A stretch of 34,546 nt of DNA from Bacteroidales bacterium. GTDB lineage: Bacteria; Bacteroidota; Bacteroidia; Bacteroidales; VadinHA17. Within the stretch, counting starts at the first letter, position 1. Each line of letters opens with the position of its first letter. The notes below the pieces were generated by a model that saw nothing but the letters and a program-made list of their open reading frames with translations, did no database searches and was not told the DNA's origin. The translations under genes were made by a program, and so were the position numbers. The stretch spans positions 1 to 34,546 of the forward strand of contig JADGPV010000202.1 in NCBI GenBank assembly GCA_017882245.1, given 5' to 3'. Below are positions 1 to 7,949 of the stretch, in pieces.

Positions 1-1898
1 CTGCGCTTACAGGTGAGTCTATGCTCATCAGCAAGAAAGAAGGTGATATGTTGTTCTCCGGATCTGTAGTAAAAAATGGGGAATGCAATGCAGTAGTGAC
101 AGCAACAGGCATTAATACTTTTTTTGGTAAAACAGTCCAGTTGGTTCAAATGGCTAAACCACGACTGCACATGGAAGAAGTTGTAGCTAATGTAGTGAAA
201 ATATTATTTTCACTTGTGCTTGTATTTGTTGGTATCACTTTTGCAATTTCTTTATTGAGGGGTGAAACCTTTTTATCCATGCTTCCTCTAGTGCTGATTT
301 TATTGGTAACTGCTGTTCCTGTGGCTATGCCAGCCATGTTTACCGTAAGTATGGCAAAAGGTTCACAGCAGTTAGCTGCCAAAGGAATTCTGATTAGTCG
401 GTTAAGTGCTACTGAAGATGCTGCAACACTAACTTCCCTGTGCATTGACAAGACAGGAACTATAACTCAAAATAAATTATCGGTACATGAAATAGAACCT
501 GCAGAAAATTTTACTGTCGACGATATTTTACGGTATGGTGTGCTGGCATCCGTAGCTGCCAATAAGGACCCGATTGATATGGCCTTTCTGCAAAGGGCGG
601 CAGATAATAAGACAGATACTTCTGGTTATACTCAAACTTCCTTCACTCCGTTTTCATCTGATACCAGAAGAACTGAAGCAATAGTACAAAAAGATGGCAA
701 ACAGTTTAAAGTAATGAAGGGTGCATATAATACTATCAAAGGTTTATGCAACCTGCAACAATCAAAACTTGATATGACTGTCGATGCCTGGGCGGCAAAA
801 GGATTCAAAACAATGGCTGTTGCGGTACAGAAAGATAATGTAACTTATCTGGCGGGCGTTGTTGCACTGGTTGACCCTCCGCTGACCGATTCTGCAAAGA
901 TGATTTCAGAAATAAAAGAATTGGGAGTTAAAGTAAAAATGCTCACGGGCGATGCGCTTCCTATTGCTAAGGAGATAGCTATTCAGGTAGGTGTGGGTGA
1001 TGATATCGTTGCTGCAGGTATGTTACGGGAATATCCACCGGGCAGTGATAGCCATTCAATAATTATTGCCCACAACGGATTTGCAGAAGTGTTACCGGAA
1101 GATAAATTTACCATCGTTAAAACCTTGCAGCAGTATCATGAAATTACCGGCATGACCGGTGATGGTGTTAACGATGCCCCGGCATTAAAACAGGCTGAAG
1201 TGGGGATAGCAGTTAAATCAGCTACCGATGCTGCTAAACAGGCTGCAAGTGTAATTTTACTTCATGAAGGGCTGGAAAGCATCATTAGCCTGATAACTGT
1301 TGGTCGAACAATACACCATCGTATAACCAATTGGGTAATAAGTAAAATTTCAAAAACATTGTTTACAGTGGCCTATGTATGTGCTGCTTATATAATTACC
1401 GGACAGTTCGTGGTTAGCGCTTTTGATATGGTTCTGTTATTATTTATTATTGATTTCGTAACATTGACATTATCTACCGATATTGTAAGCTGGTCAAAAA
1501 AGCCTGATAGTTGGAAAATAAAACCACTTGTAAAAGATGGTTTTATTTTAGGATTATTTTTGATTGCAGAGGCTTTAGTATGGCTATTTATCGGGAAGAA
1601 ATATTTTGAGCTTACTGACATTAACCAGTTGCATTCATTTGGGTTCGCTACTCTGTTTTTTGCCGGCATTTTCAATATATTTGTTGTACGCACACCTACC
1701 CGGTTTTATAGACAACCTATAGGTAAAAACTTACTACTGGCTATAATAGCAGATATAATTCTGGTCTGCTTTATTTTATCGTTGGGTTTACCGGGCTTCT
1801 CCATTTTGCCAATTGTCGTAACGGGTAGCAGTTTATTGTATTTTGCCTTCTGCAGTTTAATCATTAACGACTGGTTAAAAGTAAGATTGAAGTATTGA
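1..1898 (+). CDS. P3A-type (Pma1-like) plasma-membrane proton-pumping ATPase, 5' end outside window
   Basis: This P-type ATPase exports H+ across the inner membrane using ATP. The reading frame is open to the window edge, so the first ATG at 21 is not the start. Upstream codons (3-20) read ALTGES, the A-domain dephosphorylation motif. Visible in order are the phosphorylation loop CIDKTGTIT (Asp codon at 447-449), the ATP-binding MKGA, the DPP motif, MLTGDALP, and the hinge TGDGVNDAPALKQAE, followed by several C-terminal membrane segments. Two stretches match plant/fungal P3A pumps closely: SGSVVKNGE..AVVTATG after TGES, and an Asp in the IIDF stretch of the M6 region, where plant AHA2 has its essential proton-binding Asp684. 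A nearby PDSWKIK motif also matches. Known: P3A pumps are common in plants and fungi and patchy in prokaryotes. The gene lies in the AT-rich accessory half of the window. Family assignment is firm; ion specificity is inferred. Confidence 0.9.
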   Translation, partial: ALTGESMLISKKEGDMLFSGSVVKNGECNAVVTATGINTFFGKTVQLVQMAKPRLHMEEVVANVVKILFSLVLVFVGITFAISLLRGETFLSMLPLVLILLVTAVPVAMPAMFTVSMAKGSQQLAAKGILISRLSATEDAATLTSLCIDKTGTITQNKLSVHEIEPAENFTVDDILRYGVLASVAANKDPIDMAFLQRAADNKTDTSGYTQTSFTPFSSDTRRTEAIVQKDGKQFKVMKGAYNTIKGLCNLQQSKLDMTVDAWAAKGFKTMAVAVQKDNVTYLAGVVALVDPPLTDSAKMISEIKELGVKVKMLTGDALPIAKEIAIQVGVGDDIVAAGMLREYPPGSDSHSIIIAHNGFAEVLPEDKFTIVKTLQQYHEITGMTGDGVNDAPALKQAEVGIAVKSATDAAKQAASVILLHEGLESIISLITVGRTIHHRITNWVISKISKTLFTVAYVCAAYIITGQFVVSAFDMVLLLFIIDFVTLTLSTDIVSWSKKPDSWKIKPLVKDGFILGLFLIAEALVWLFIGKKYFELTDINQLHSFGFATLFFAGIFNIFVVRTPTRFYRQPIGKNLLLAIIADIILVCFILSLGLPGFSILPIVVTGSSLLYFAFCSLIINDWLKVRLKY

Positions 1899-2034
1899 CA
1901 CATTCCTCAAATAATATTTTACTTAGCCAGAACTACTATATGATTTGTAAATGGTTGATTTGTTATCTTATTAATGACGTTTAATACAGCTTTTGATGGT
2001 TAATATGATCTGGCCAAGTATGCATGACGATTAT

Positions 2035-2042
2035 TATCTTTG
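2035..2042 (+). promoter_or_regulatory. Bacteroidota -7 box upstream of the small exported protein at 2099
   Basis: TATCTTTG fits the TAnnTTTG -7 consensus of Bacteroidota primary-sigma promoters. It lies 57 bases before the ATG at 2099 and inside the upstream extension of that frame (ATG at 2024). This argues that translation begins at 2099. No good -33 TTTG is seen at 19-20 bases upstream, so the call is moderate. Confidence 0.45.
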
Positions 2043-2098
2043 CTTATCGTGAGGCCGGCTTGAATATTTTATTCTTCAGTAATATTAGTTTGACAAAA

Positions 2099-2581
2099 AT
2101 GCTGAAACTTTTTATGTTGCCAATAATCATGTTCTTACAGCAGGAGCACATGACAATGACTACTATTGAGAATGTGCCAGGTACTGATTCATTGAAGGTT
2201 CTGATAAATTATAATTTTTACGAATTTCTAAAGGATTACCAGCAAACCTTAAATGATGACATAGATATTGATATATTTCGCAGTCGCAAGCCATTTCCAT
2301 CTGACCTTGCAAATAATTATATCAATTCAAAGATTTCAATTGATGTAAACGGAAAACCTCTTCTCGGGAAATTGTTGAAAATGGAGAAATCAGGTGAAAA
2401 CATAAACCTATTTGTCCTTTTCAGACTTAAAAAGGAAATCAGAACTCTAAAAGTAAGCAATACAATACTGATGGGTTTGCATTCGAATATTGAAAATCTG
2501 ACAATTCTTAGAATTAATGATTTTGAGAAAGAGATTAAATTTACACAGCAACATCCTGAGGAGACATTCTCATTTAAATGA
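2099..2581 (+). CDS. Small exported protein, DUF6702-like, copy A
   Basis: Function unknown. The 160-residue product starts with a hydrophobic export signal (MLKLFMLPIIMF) followed by a beta-rich soluble domain. It aligns end to end with the protein at 4259-4738: the same MLK start, then an (H)xTxTxI strand, then DSLKV..Y..FLKDY against DTLKV..YDDFLRDY, and similar later strands (IDVNGKPL against IYINKKIL). I read both as DUF6702-like, a Bacteroidota family of exported proteins with an N-terminal His-Pro and a strand-rich fold; that name is from memory and not certain. The start at 2099 is preferred over an in-frame ATG at 2024. The 2099 start gives a good signal peptide aligned with the paralogue, and a -7 box lies between the two. 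The gene precedes the nucleoside hydrolase/FmdE fusion on the same strand. Confidence 0.7.
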   Translation: MLKLFMLPIIMFLQQEHMTMTTIENVPGTDSLKVLINYNFYEFLKDYQQTLNDDIDIDIFRSRKPFPSDLANNYINSKISIDVNGKPLLGKLLKMEKSGENINLFVLFRLKKEIRTLKVSNTILMGLHSNIENLTILRINDFEKEIKFTQQHPEETFSFK

Positions 2582-2674
2582 AAGATAATTTCTATATGAG
2601 AATAATTTATTTATTCTCCAGCATAAAAGCTTTGCTGCATTGAATTTCAGGTTGTCTGAGCATGGAAATGAAGA

Positions 2675-2716
2675 TCATAAGCACTATCATTCACATTATG
2701 TATTTCATAAGCACTA
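2675..2716 (+). repeat. Pair of 12-base direct repeats upstream of the nucleoside hydrolase/FmdE gene
   Basis: TCATAAGCACTA occurs at 2675-2686 and again at 2705-2716, 30 bases apart (about three helical turns) and ending 28 bases before the ATG at 2745. The spacing would suit a regulator binding one face of the DNA, but no regulator gene is nearby and chance is possible. Confidence 0.4.
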
Positions 2717-2744
2717 AATTATCAGATCATTAAACTCACTGTCA

Positions 2745-4229
2745 ATGAAAAAAATCGAAATATCTCTTGGTTTATTATTCCTGACGGCAGTGGTATGGTC
2801 ACAACCCCGACCCGTAAAATTAAGCGGCAATATTATAATTGATACGGACTGCGGTTTTGATGACTTCAGAGCTGTAAGCCTGTTGCTGTCCAGACCTGAA
2901 ATCAAAATCAAAGGGATACTAACAACGGATGGTTCATTGCCACCTTCCGAAGGACTTATAAAAGTGACTTCTTTGCTCAAAGAATTTAATAGGGATGATA
3001 TACCAGTTGCATGCGGAGAATCATCCAAGACAATAAATCCTGCATGGCGAACATTTAACAGAAGCTATACGTGGGGCAGGCAAAATATCGACTTTAAACC
3101 TGAAATGAGCACAACAGATTTAATTTTCAAAATCTTAAAATCTGAAAAAGAAAAAATTACATTGGTTTGTCTTGGTCCGTTAACAAATATTGAAAAAGGA
3201 TTAAAGGCTGATCCGCAAATCGCTTCAAAAATTGAACGGATTATATGGTACAATGAATCAGTCAAACCTGCACAGGGATTCAATTACGAATGTGATAAAG
3301 AGAGTGCAAATTCGCTTTTGAAATCCGGTTTAAGGATTGATGTAATTTCAAATCTCAATATTGAAGATGCAAAATTCGATACCACAATTTTAAATGTATG
3401 TAATCATTCTGGTAGTGAAATTGCCAGGATACTTTCCATTGTTTTTAATCAGAATACGGTAAAGAAATCTCTTTATGATGGACATTTCGTTTTAGCTGAC
3501 GAACTTGTAACTGTATACATCACTAATCCGGAATTATTCAATATCAATGCCGAAACAGACAGATTAAATATAAGATTCAACAAAGACTTTGAAATTAACG
3601 CAGTCAAGGAAGTAATTATTGATATGATAAAGGGTAACTATACATCAGAACGCAACATAGTATTCAACAGGTTTCCCATTAACCGTGAGGTTTTTAATTA
3701 TGATATCCGGCCAATAATTGACACCACACTTGCTCTTTATGGACCAGATGAATGGAAAGCCAATGTTATGACGGACGAATTTCATGGGCATCTTGGAGTA
3801 TTTTCAATAGTTGGCGCAAAGATGGGCATTAAAGCAAGAGAAATATTTGGAGCAGGACCGGACATGCTGGAAGTAGTTACCTTTGCAGGATCAAAACCGC
3901 CATACAGCTGCCTTACAGATGGCATACAGGTAAGTACCGGTGCGACACTTGGAATGGGAACAATACATCTTGCAAAAAGTAAGAAGATAAGTCCGACAGC
4001 TGTGTTTACATATAATAACTGCTCTATAAAAATAAGCCTCAAACAGGAATATCTTGACAGAGTTGATGCGGATATTAAAGAAGGTATTTCGAAATTTGGA
4101 TTAATGGACGATGGCTATTGGAAACTTATCAGGCACAATGCATTGAAATACTGGATGGAATGGGACAGAAATAAAATCTTTGATATTGAGGAATTACCTT
4201 CAAAGAAACAGGTTCGTATCAAAAATTGA
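2745..4229 (+). CDS. Exported fusion of a nucleoside hydrolase domain and an FmdE-like domain
   Basis: The 494-residue product has a signal peptide (about residues 1-20). Residues about 28-310 form an inosine/uridine-preferring nucleoside hydrolase-type domain with the Ca-binding signature IIDTDCGFDD (residues 31-40) near its start and VCLGPLTNIEKGL as a second family motif. Known members cleave the N-glycosidic bond of ribonucleosides. From about residue 335 to the end the protein resembles FmdE: FHGHLG (His347 and His349), an A..MG..A..IFG helix, then SCLTDGIQVSTGATLG. In canonical FmdE the first motif is HGHLCPG and the later one has TGCT; both Cys are lost here, while the Cys before TDGIQ remains. 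The C-terminal zinc-finger Cys of archaeal FmdE are absent. The real substrate is unknown. The gene is bracketed by two related small exported proteins (163 bases before, 29 after), suggesting a three-gene periplasmic unit. Confidence 0.82.
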   Translation: MKKIEISLGLLFLTAVVWSQPRPVKLSGNIIIDTDCGFDDFRAVSLLLSRPEIKIKGILTTDGSLPPSEGLIKVTSLLKEFNRDDIPVACGESSKTINPAWRTFNRSYTWGRQNIDFKPEMSTTDLIFKILKSEKEKITLVCLGPLTNIEKGLKADPQIASKIERIIWYNESVKPAQGFNYECDKESANSLLKSGLRIDVISNLNIEDAKFDTTILNVCNHSGSEIARILSIVFNQNTVKKSLYDGHFVLADELVTVYITNPELFNINAETDRLNIRFNKDFEINAVKEVIIDMIKGNYTSERNIVFNRFPINREVFNYDIRPIIDTTLALYGPDEWKANVMTDEFHGHLGVFSIVGAKMGIKAREIFGAGPDMLEVVTFAGSKPPYSCLTDGIQVSTGATLGMGTIHLAKSKKISPTAVFTYNNCSIKISLKQEYLDRVDADIKEGISKFGLMDDGYWKLIRHNALKYWMEWDRNKIFDIEELPSKKQVRIKN

Positions 4230-4258
4230 AATAGTGAAAATTACACAATCAAAAATCA

Positions 4259-4738
4259 ATGCTGAAAATTCTGATCTTAAATATCCTTCTTGCGTTTCAT
4301 CCGATTCATGTGACCCTGACAAGTATCGATCAGTCCCGGGGAAATGATACGCTGAAGGTCTTTTTCAGAATGTATTATGATGATTTTCTGAGAGATTACA
4401 GATTGTTCAAACAGGAGTCAGGTTTCAAGGAAACGACAAATTCAGAAGAGATACCTGATCAAATGTTAAATGAATATTTTGATGACAGAGTAAGGATCTA
4501 TATTAACAAAAAAATACTAACTAGTAAGTTAATTTCGGTTTCAAATGACGGTTATGAAATCTGTTTGAGTCTGATTTATAAATCGAATAAAGATCCCGGC
4601 AAACTTAAAATTAGGAACAGTGTCTTAATTAAGATTTACAGCGATCAGGAGAACATGATCTACCTAAATATCAACAATTATCAGGATGCGGTAAAGCTAA
4701 CCCCAAAATCAAATGTTGAGACACGAAATCTTAGATAA
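4259..4738 (+). CDS. Small exported protein, DUF6702-like, copy B
   Basis: Function unknown. The 159-residue product starts with a signal sequence followed by FHPIHVTLTSID, the His-Pro start typical of DUF6702-like exported proteins of Bacteroidota (family name from memory). The rest is a strand-rich domain with alternating polar and hydrophobic residues and no cysteine. It is a paralogue of the product at 2099-2581; copy A has lost the His-Pro. It begins 29 bases after the stop of the nucleoside hydrolase/FmdE fusion, so the two are probably cotranscribed. Having one copy on each side of the fusion suggests the small proteins work with it, for example as a heterodimer, but nothing in the sequence proves contact. 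Confidence 0.75.
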   Translation: MLKILILNILLAFHPIHVTLTSIDQSRGNDTLKVFFRMYYDDFLRDYRLFKQESGFKETTNSEEIPDQMLNEYFDDRVRIYINKKILTSKLISVSNDGYEICLSLIYKSNKDPGKLKIRNSVLIKIYSDQENMIYLNINNYQDAVKLTPKSNVETRNLR

Positions 4739-4826
4739 ATAGCAAATAAGAAAAAACTCGCTCTTTCCGGAAATTCTCTTATGCCGCCCCTTTGTGTCCA
4801 GACGTAAAGCTCAAGTCATAATAAAC

Positions 4827-4857
4827 TTGACTTTGGCTTTTTGCTGGCGTAACTTTG
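4827..4857 (+). promoter_or_regulatory. Bacteroidota-type promoter (TTG, 20-base spacer, TAACTTTG)
   Basis: The -7 box TAACTTTG (4850-4857) matches TAnnTTTG exactly, and TTG at 4827-4829 is placed as a -33 element. It lies 23 bases before the ATG at 4881. A small dyad, AAGTCA at 4813-4818 with TGACTT at 4828-4833, overlaps the -33 region. It could be an operator or the end of the upstream transcript, but it lacks a clear T run. Confidence 0.6.
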
Positions 4858-4880
4858 ATTAACCAACCCCCCTTTCAGCT

Positions 4881-5474
4881 ATGAAAAATATTCTAATACG
4901 TGCCATAATTTTGATTTTTATATCATTACAGGCTAATGGACAACAATTGCAAGATACCTTGTTTCTGAAGAATGGGTATAAAGCAGTTGGGAAATTGCTC
5001 GGGCAGTCAAAGACAGAATACAGGTTTAGGTCATCAGATGGAATATACTTCATCTTTTCTCCAGATGAGGTAGAAAAAATCGTTACCACCCCGGAAATGA
5101 TAATGAGGAAAGTCAATCCTGATACATTGAATACCGACCTTCTTAATCTGTATAGGCAAAAAGCTGTTAAAATGAGAAATACGGGGAGGGCTTTAACATT
5201 AAGTGGTGCCGGTGTTATAGCAACAGGCATTGTTATTGGAATAATTTTCTGGAACATTCCAGGCGAACCGGGTGGAGACATGGATGGTCTTTTAGCTGCT
5301 TTTTATGTCATGGGTATCGGCGGTCTGGTTGGTATTCCCTGTGCTGCAGCTGGCATTCCGTTATGGGCAGTCGGAGGCAGCAGAAAGACTAAAGCGGAGC
5401 TTAATTTGCAAAAGTTTAATATTGCGCCAGTGGGTTCAATGGCCGTTGGATTGGGAATAACAATAACGTTTTAA
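4881..5474 (+). CDS. Exported protein of unknown function with C-terminal membrane segments
   Basis: I do not recognise a function. The 197-residue product has a signal peptide ending near ANGQQ, then a short strand-rich part beginning DTLFLKNG with a later YRFRSSDGIYFIF stretch. This resembles the N-termini of many Bacteroidota cell-envelope proteins that respond to a small element written as D-x-hydrophobic-x-NG. Residues about 105-160 hold two hydrophobic Gly/Ala-rich segments separated by an acidic Gly/Pro loop (IPGEPGGDMDG), so the protein is probably anchored in the membrane. It has its own promoter at 4827-4857 and is followed by a GC-rich hairpin at 5524-5542. It is not obviously linked to its neighbours. 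Confidence 0.7.
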   Translation: MKNILIRAIILIFISLQANGQQLQDTLFLKNGYKAVGKLLGQSKTEYRFRSSDGIYFIFSPDEVEKIVTTPEMIMRKVNPDTLNTDLLNLYRQKAVKMRNTGRALTLSGAGVIATGIVIGIIFWNIPGEPGGDMDGLLAAFYVMGIGGLVGIPCAAAGIPLWAVGGSRKTKAELNLQKFNIAPVGSMAVGLGITITF

Positions 5475-5523
5475 TCTGATATTGAACAATTTATTACCAG
5501 CCTTCGGTATCAAATATGAAAAA

Positions 5524-5542
5524 CCCGGGATTTGTTCCCGGG
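5524..5542 (+). terminator. GC-rich hairpin, terminator-like; diverged copy of the tRNA-Arg terminator
   Basis: CCCGGGA (5524-5530) pairs perfectly with TCCCGGG (5536-5542) over a 5-base loop and is followed by CTTTCT, so it can end the transcript of the gene at 4881. The stem also sits the same distance from a tRNA 3' fragment (5579) as the terminator at 7947-7974 sits from the intact tRNA-Arg. It is therefore probably the old tRNA terminator copied or displaced with that fragment. Confidence 0.6.
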
Positions 5543-5578
5543 CTTTCTACGCTCAACGCTCTCCACTCATATCTCGAT

Positions 5579-5608
5579 TGTAGCCCCACTAAGAGAATTA
5601 TCGAACCT
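5579..5608 (-). pseudogene. 3' fragment of tRNA-Arg, att-like repeat
   Basis: Bases 5579-5591 (TGTAGCCCCACTA) are identical to 7999-8011, the acceptor 3' strand of the intact tRNA-Arg(CCU). After a short divergent stretch with about 5 extra bases, TCGAACCT (5601-5608) matches the T-loop/T-stem bases at 8016-8023. No D-arm or anticodon arm follows, so this is a fragment and not a tRNA gene. It has the same orientation as the intact tRNA, as expected for the far attachment site of an element that integrated into the tRNA 3' end. The next 210 bases up to the gene at 5820 hold no gene. They contain a small dyad, TTATCA at 5634-5639 with TGATAA at 5645-5650, which could be an operator. Confidence 0.7.
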
Positions 5609-5819
5609 TTTTTATGAGGATTTGCGGACCTGGTTATCATATCCTGATAATCAAAATCCTTTGGAAAAGAATATCAAATATTCAGTAACTAAAGGACATT
5701 ATCCTTAAAGTTAGATCATGAGATTATTGATAGATCATTCAGGTCAATATTAAAATTGATATCTTGCATCTGGATAAGGATTGATATGCTTCAATAAAAA
5801 GATACAAAATAACATAGTA

Positions 5820-6956
5820 ATGATCCCTTTTAACAAACCTCTTCTCTCAGGGAGAGAGGTAGAATACATTATAGATGCTGTCAGATCCGGAAAAATATCA
5901 GGTAATGGGATATTCACTCAAAAATGTCAGGCTTTTTTTGAAAATAAATATGGCTTAAAGAAATGCCTTCTAACCACTTCTTGTACTGATGCACTTGAGA
6001 TGTGCGCAATGCTCGCCGACCTGAAGTCAGGGGATGAAGTAATAGTTCCATCTTTTGCTTATGTTTCTACAGCTCTTGCATTTGTCCGTCAGGGTGCAAA
6101 GATAGTATTTGCTGACAGCCGCAAGGACCATCCCGGAATTGATGAGGATAAAATAGAACTACTTATTAGCCCTGCTACAAAAGCAATAGTTCCGGTCCAT
6201 TACGCTGGTGTTTCATGCGATATGGATAAGATAATGGCTCTTTCTAAAAAGTATAACCTTATTGTTATTGAAGATGCGGCTCAATCTGTTGATTCGTATT
6301 ACAAAAGCAGACCGCTGGGAAGCATCGGACATCTGGCAACTTTTTCATTTCATGAAACAAAAAACATAATTTCGGGTGAAGGAGGGTTGCTGGTGATAAA
6401 TGATGACCAATATATTAATCGCTCGAAAATCATCTGGGAAAAAGGAACTAACCGTGCTGAATTTTTGAAAGGTGAGGTCGATAAATACGAATGGGTTGAT
6501 ATAGGTTCCTCTTTCCTCCCTTCGGAAATCACCTCCGCATATCTCTGGGCACAACTTGAGAGTATTGATCAGATTCAGGAAAAACGAAAGCATATCTGGA
6601 ATTTATATTACACAGAATTAATCGACTGGGCTGAAAAAAACACTATTAAGCTACCAGAAATACCCTCTTATGCAACAAATAACGGACATATGTTCTACAT
6701 CGTCTGCAACGATCATGATCAAAGATTATATCTAACGGAGAAACTTAAAAAAAGTGATATACTTGCCGTTTTTCATTACCAGAGTCTTCACAAAAGCAAA
6801 TATTATAAAGATAAGCATGATGGCAGACCGCTTCCTTTTTCAGACTATTATTCAGATTGTCTATTAAGGCTTCCCTTTTATTTTGAGCTGGAGGATTCTG
6901 ACGTAAAACGGATATGTTCAGTACTAAAAAGTGTATTCAATGACAATGGGAAGTAA
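5820..6956 (+). CDS. wecE: dTDP-4-amino-4,6-dideoxygalactose transaminase (WecE/RffA-like, DegT/DnrJ/EryC1 family)
   Basis: PLP enzyme that transfers an amino group from glutamate to C4 of dTDP-4-keto-6-deoxy-glucose, giving dTDP-4-amino-4,6-dideoxygalactose for surface glycans. From the ATG at 5820 the product has 378 residues, matching the roughly 376 of E. coli WecE. It follows that protein closely: MIPFNKP start, SGK.SG.G.FT, LLT.SCT..LEM, VPVHYAGVSCDMD, VIEDAAQ, SFHETKN, EKGTNR, DIGSS, MFYI, and AVFHYQSLH. The PLP lysine in SFHETKN is residue 181, the same number as in E. coli. A longer TTG-initiated frame from 5781 only adds a short non-homologous leader, so 5820 is chosen. The gene is not in a full polysaccharide cluster. 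Only the glycosyltransferase-like gene at 7054 follows, and both lie between the tRNA-Arg fragment and the intact tRNA-Arg, so they may be an imported remnant. Confidence 0.88.
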   Translation: MIPFNKPLLSGREVEYIIDAVRSGKISGNGIFTQKCQAFFENKYGLKKCLLTTSCTDALEMCAMLADLKSGDEVIVPSFAYVSTALAFVRQGAKIVFADSRKDHPGIDEDKIELLISPATKAIVPVHYAGVSCDMDKIMALSKKYNLIVIEDAAQSVDSYYKSRPLGSIGHLATFSFHETKNIISGEGGLLVINDDQYINRSKIIWEKGTNRAEFLKGEVDKYEWVDIGSSFLPSEITSAYLWAQLESIDQIQEKRKHIWNLYYTELIDWAEKNTIKLPEIPSYATNNGHMFYIVCNDHDQRLYLTEKLKKSDILAVFHYQSLHKSKYYKDKHDGRPLPFSDYYSDCLLRLPFYFELEDSDVKRICSVLKSVFNDNGK

Positions 6957-7053
6957 AAAAATATTACAAAAAACCTCCTTTATAATTGACATCCGGTAAG
7001 TACATAAGGTGTAAAGAGGTGAATAGAAATTAAAGAATTATTTAGAAACTAAA

Positions 7054-7896
7054 ATGTCCAAGGTAATTGCTTTTGGAACAAATAAACAAGCGTTTTATGA
7101 TTTATTCATAGAATCTTGCCGGCGTTATAATATTGAACCAGTAATTTTAGGCTGGGGTGAAAAATGGATTGGTTTTGGGAGAAAATCAATGATGATTCGT
7201 GAATATATAAAATGCCTGCCTGAAGACGAAATTGTAATTTCAGTCGATCCATTCGATGTTATTTTTTTATGTGGACTTAATGAAATAGAAAACAAGTTTA
7301 ATAAGATACCCACATCTTTCCTATGTGGCGCACTTAGGTTGAATAAATTTAATGGAGCGATTTATAATTATGAATTTAACAAAACCGATAAGCGACTCCC
7401 GGAAACACCAACTAATTATAACTTCCTTAATACAGGTACTTGGATATCTAGAGCCGGCTATGCCAGTTACCTCATTGACGAACTTGTTAATAAATATCAT
7501 ATGAGAGAAACTTCTATGGATCAGCAACTAATAACTGGCATCTACATTCATAATTCGTACAAGGTAGATATCGACTGGAATTGCGAAATTTTTCATAATC
7601 TCCTTTTTAAAGATTTTATCACACGCAAACCCGATCTTAAGGATTTGGAATTTAATACTAATAGAATTATAAATACTGCTTCAGGTTCGAAGCCTTGCGT
7701 TCTTCACGCTTCAGGTAACACAAACATGAAAGTACTTGCCTTGAAGCTTGGATATGATCAAAATATTGTTGTTCCGGTAAATAACACAGTAAACTTTACA
7801 AAAAAGACCATTTTCCATATTTGTCAGATCCTGAAACCTTCTAGGTCCTCTCATCTACTACGCAGCCATAGCTCCAGCAGGGCATCCTGTTTGTAG
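7054..7896 (+). CDS. PLOD/procollagen-galactosyltransferase-type glycosyltransferase-like protein, tail altered
   Basis: The 280-residue cytoplasmic protein resembles the glycosyltransferase domain of lysyl hydroxylases (PLOD) and related bacterial and viral enzymes, which use nucleotide sugars. Visible are an N-terminal Rossmann-like strand (VIAFGT), VDPFDVIFL where the metal-binding acidic motif sits, FLNTGTWIS, SMDQQ, and KPCVLHASGN, where the family has an LHxNG-like motif. The substrate is unknown; the WecE-like gene upstream suggests glycan assembly. The last 20 or so residues are Ser/Arg-rich (SSHLLRSHSSSRASCL), unlike the rest. They are encoded by a short repeat (7867-7894) that also supplies the TAG stop, so the native C-terminus was probably replaced when the repeat arrived. 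Confidence 0.7.
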   Translation: MSKVIAFGTNKQAFYDLFIESCRRYNIEPVILGWGEKWIGFGRKSMMIREYIKCLPEDEIVISVDPFDVIFLCGLNEIENKFNKIPTSFLCGALRLNKFNGAIYNYEFNKTDKRLPETPTNYNFLNTGTWISRAGYASYLIDELVNKYHMRETSMDQQLITGIYIHNSYKVDIDWNCEIFHNLLFKDFITRKPDLKDLEFNTNRIINTASGSKPCVLHASGNTNMKVLALKLGYDQNIVVPVNNTVNFTKKTIFHICQILKPSRSSHLLRSHSSSRASCL

Positions 7897-7949
7897 CATC
7901 AGTGATTAATACAATGATTTTTAGCCCCGTAGGAGTGACCTGAAATAAA
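7867..7949. repeat. Two related short intergenic repeat units
   Basis: Unit 1 (7867-7894) begins TAGCTCCAGCAGGGCATCCTG and unit 2 (7922-7949) begins TAGCCCCGTAGGAGTGACCTG. They share TAGCyCC, AGGrG and CCTG at equal spacing and are each partly self-complementary. I recall similar TAGCTCC...TGTTTGTAG units as a dispersed repeat in Bacteroidota genomes, but could not check this. Unit 1 overlaps the end of the glycosyltransferase-like gene and provides its stop codon. Confidence 0.5.

Noticed and set aside
2024..2098. Upstream extension of the small exported protein to an ATG at 2024
   Set aside because: A -7 box (2035-2042) lies inside the extension, and the ATG at 2099 gives a proper signal peptide aligned with the paralogue at 4259.
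2745..4229. Methanogenesis-related function because of the FmdE-like domain
   Set aside because: No other formylmethanofuran genes are present, the domain lacks key Cys, and the chain is exported and fused to a nucleoside hydrolase.
5579..5650. Second full tRNA gene near 5580
   Set aside because: Only the acceptor 3' strand and part of the T-arm can be matched; no anticodon or D-arm follows.
5781..5819. TTG start for the WecE-like gene
   Set aside because: The added residues match nothing in WecE, while the ATG at 5820 gives the family's MIPFN start and places the PLP lysine at residue 181.
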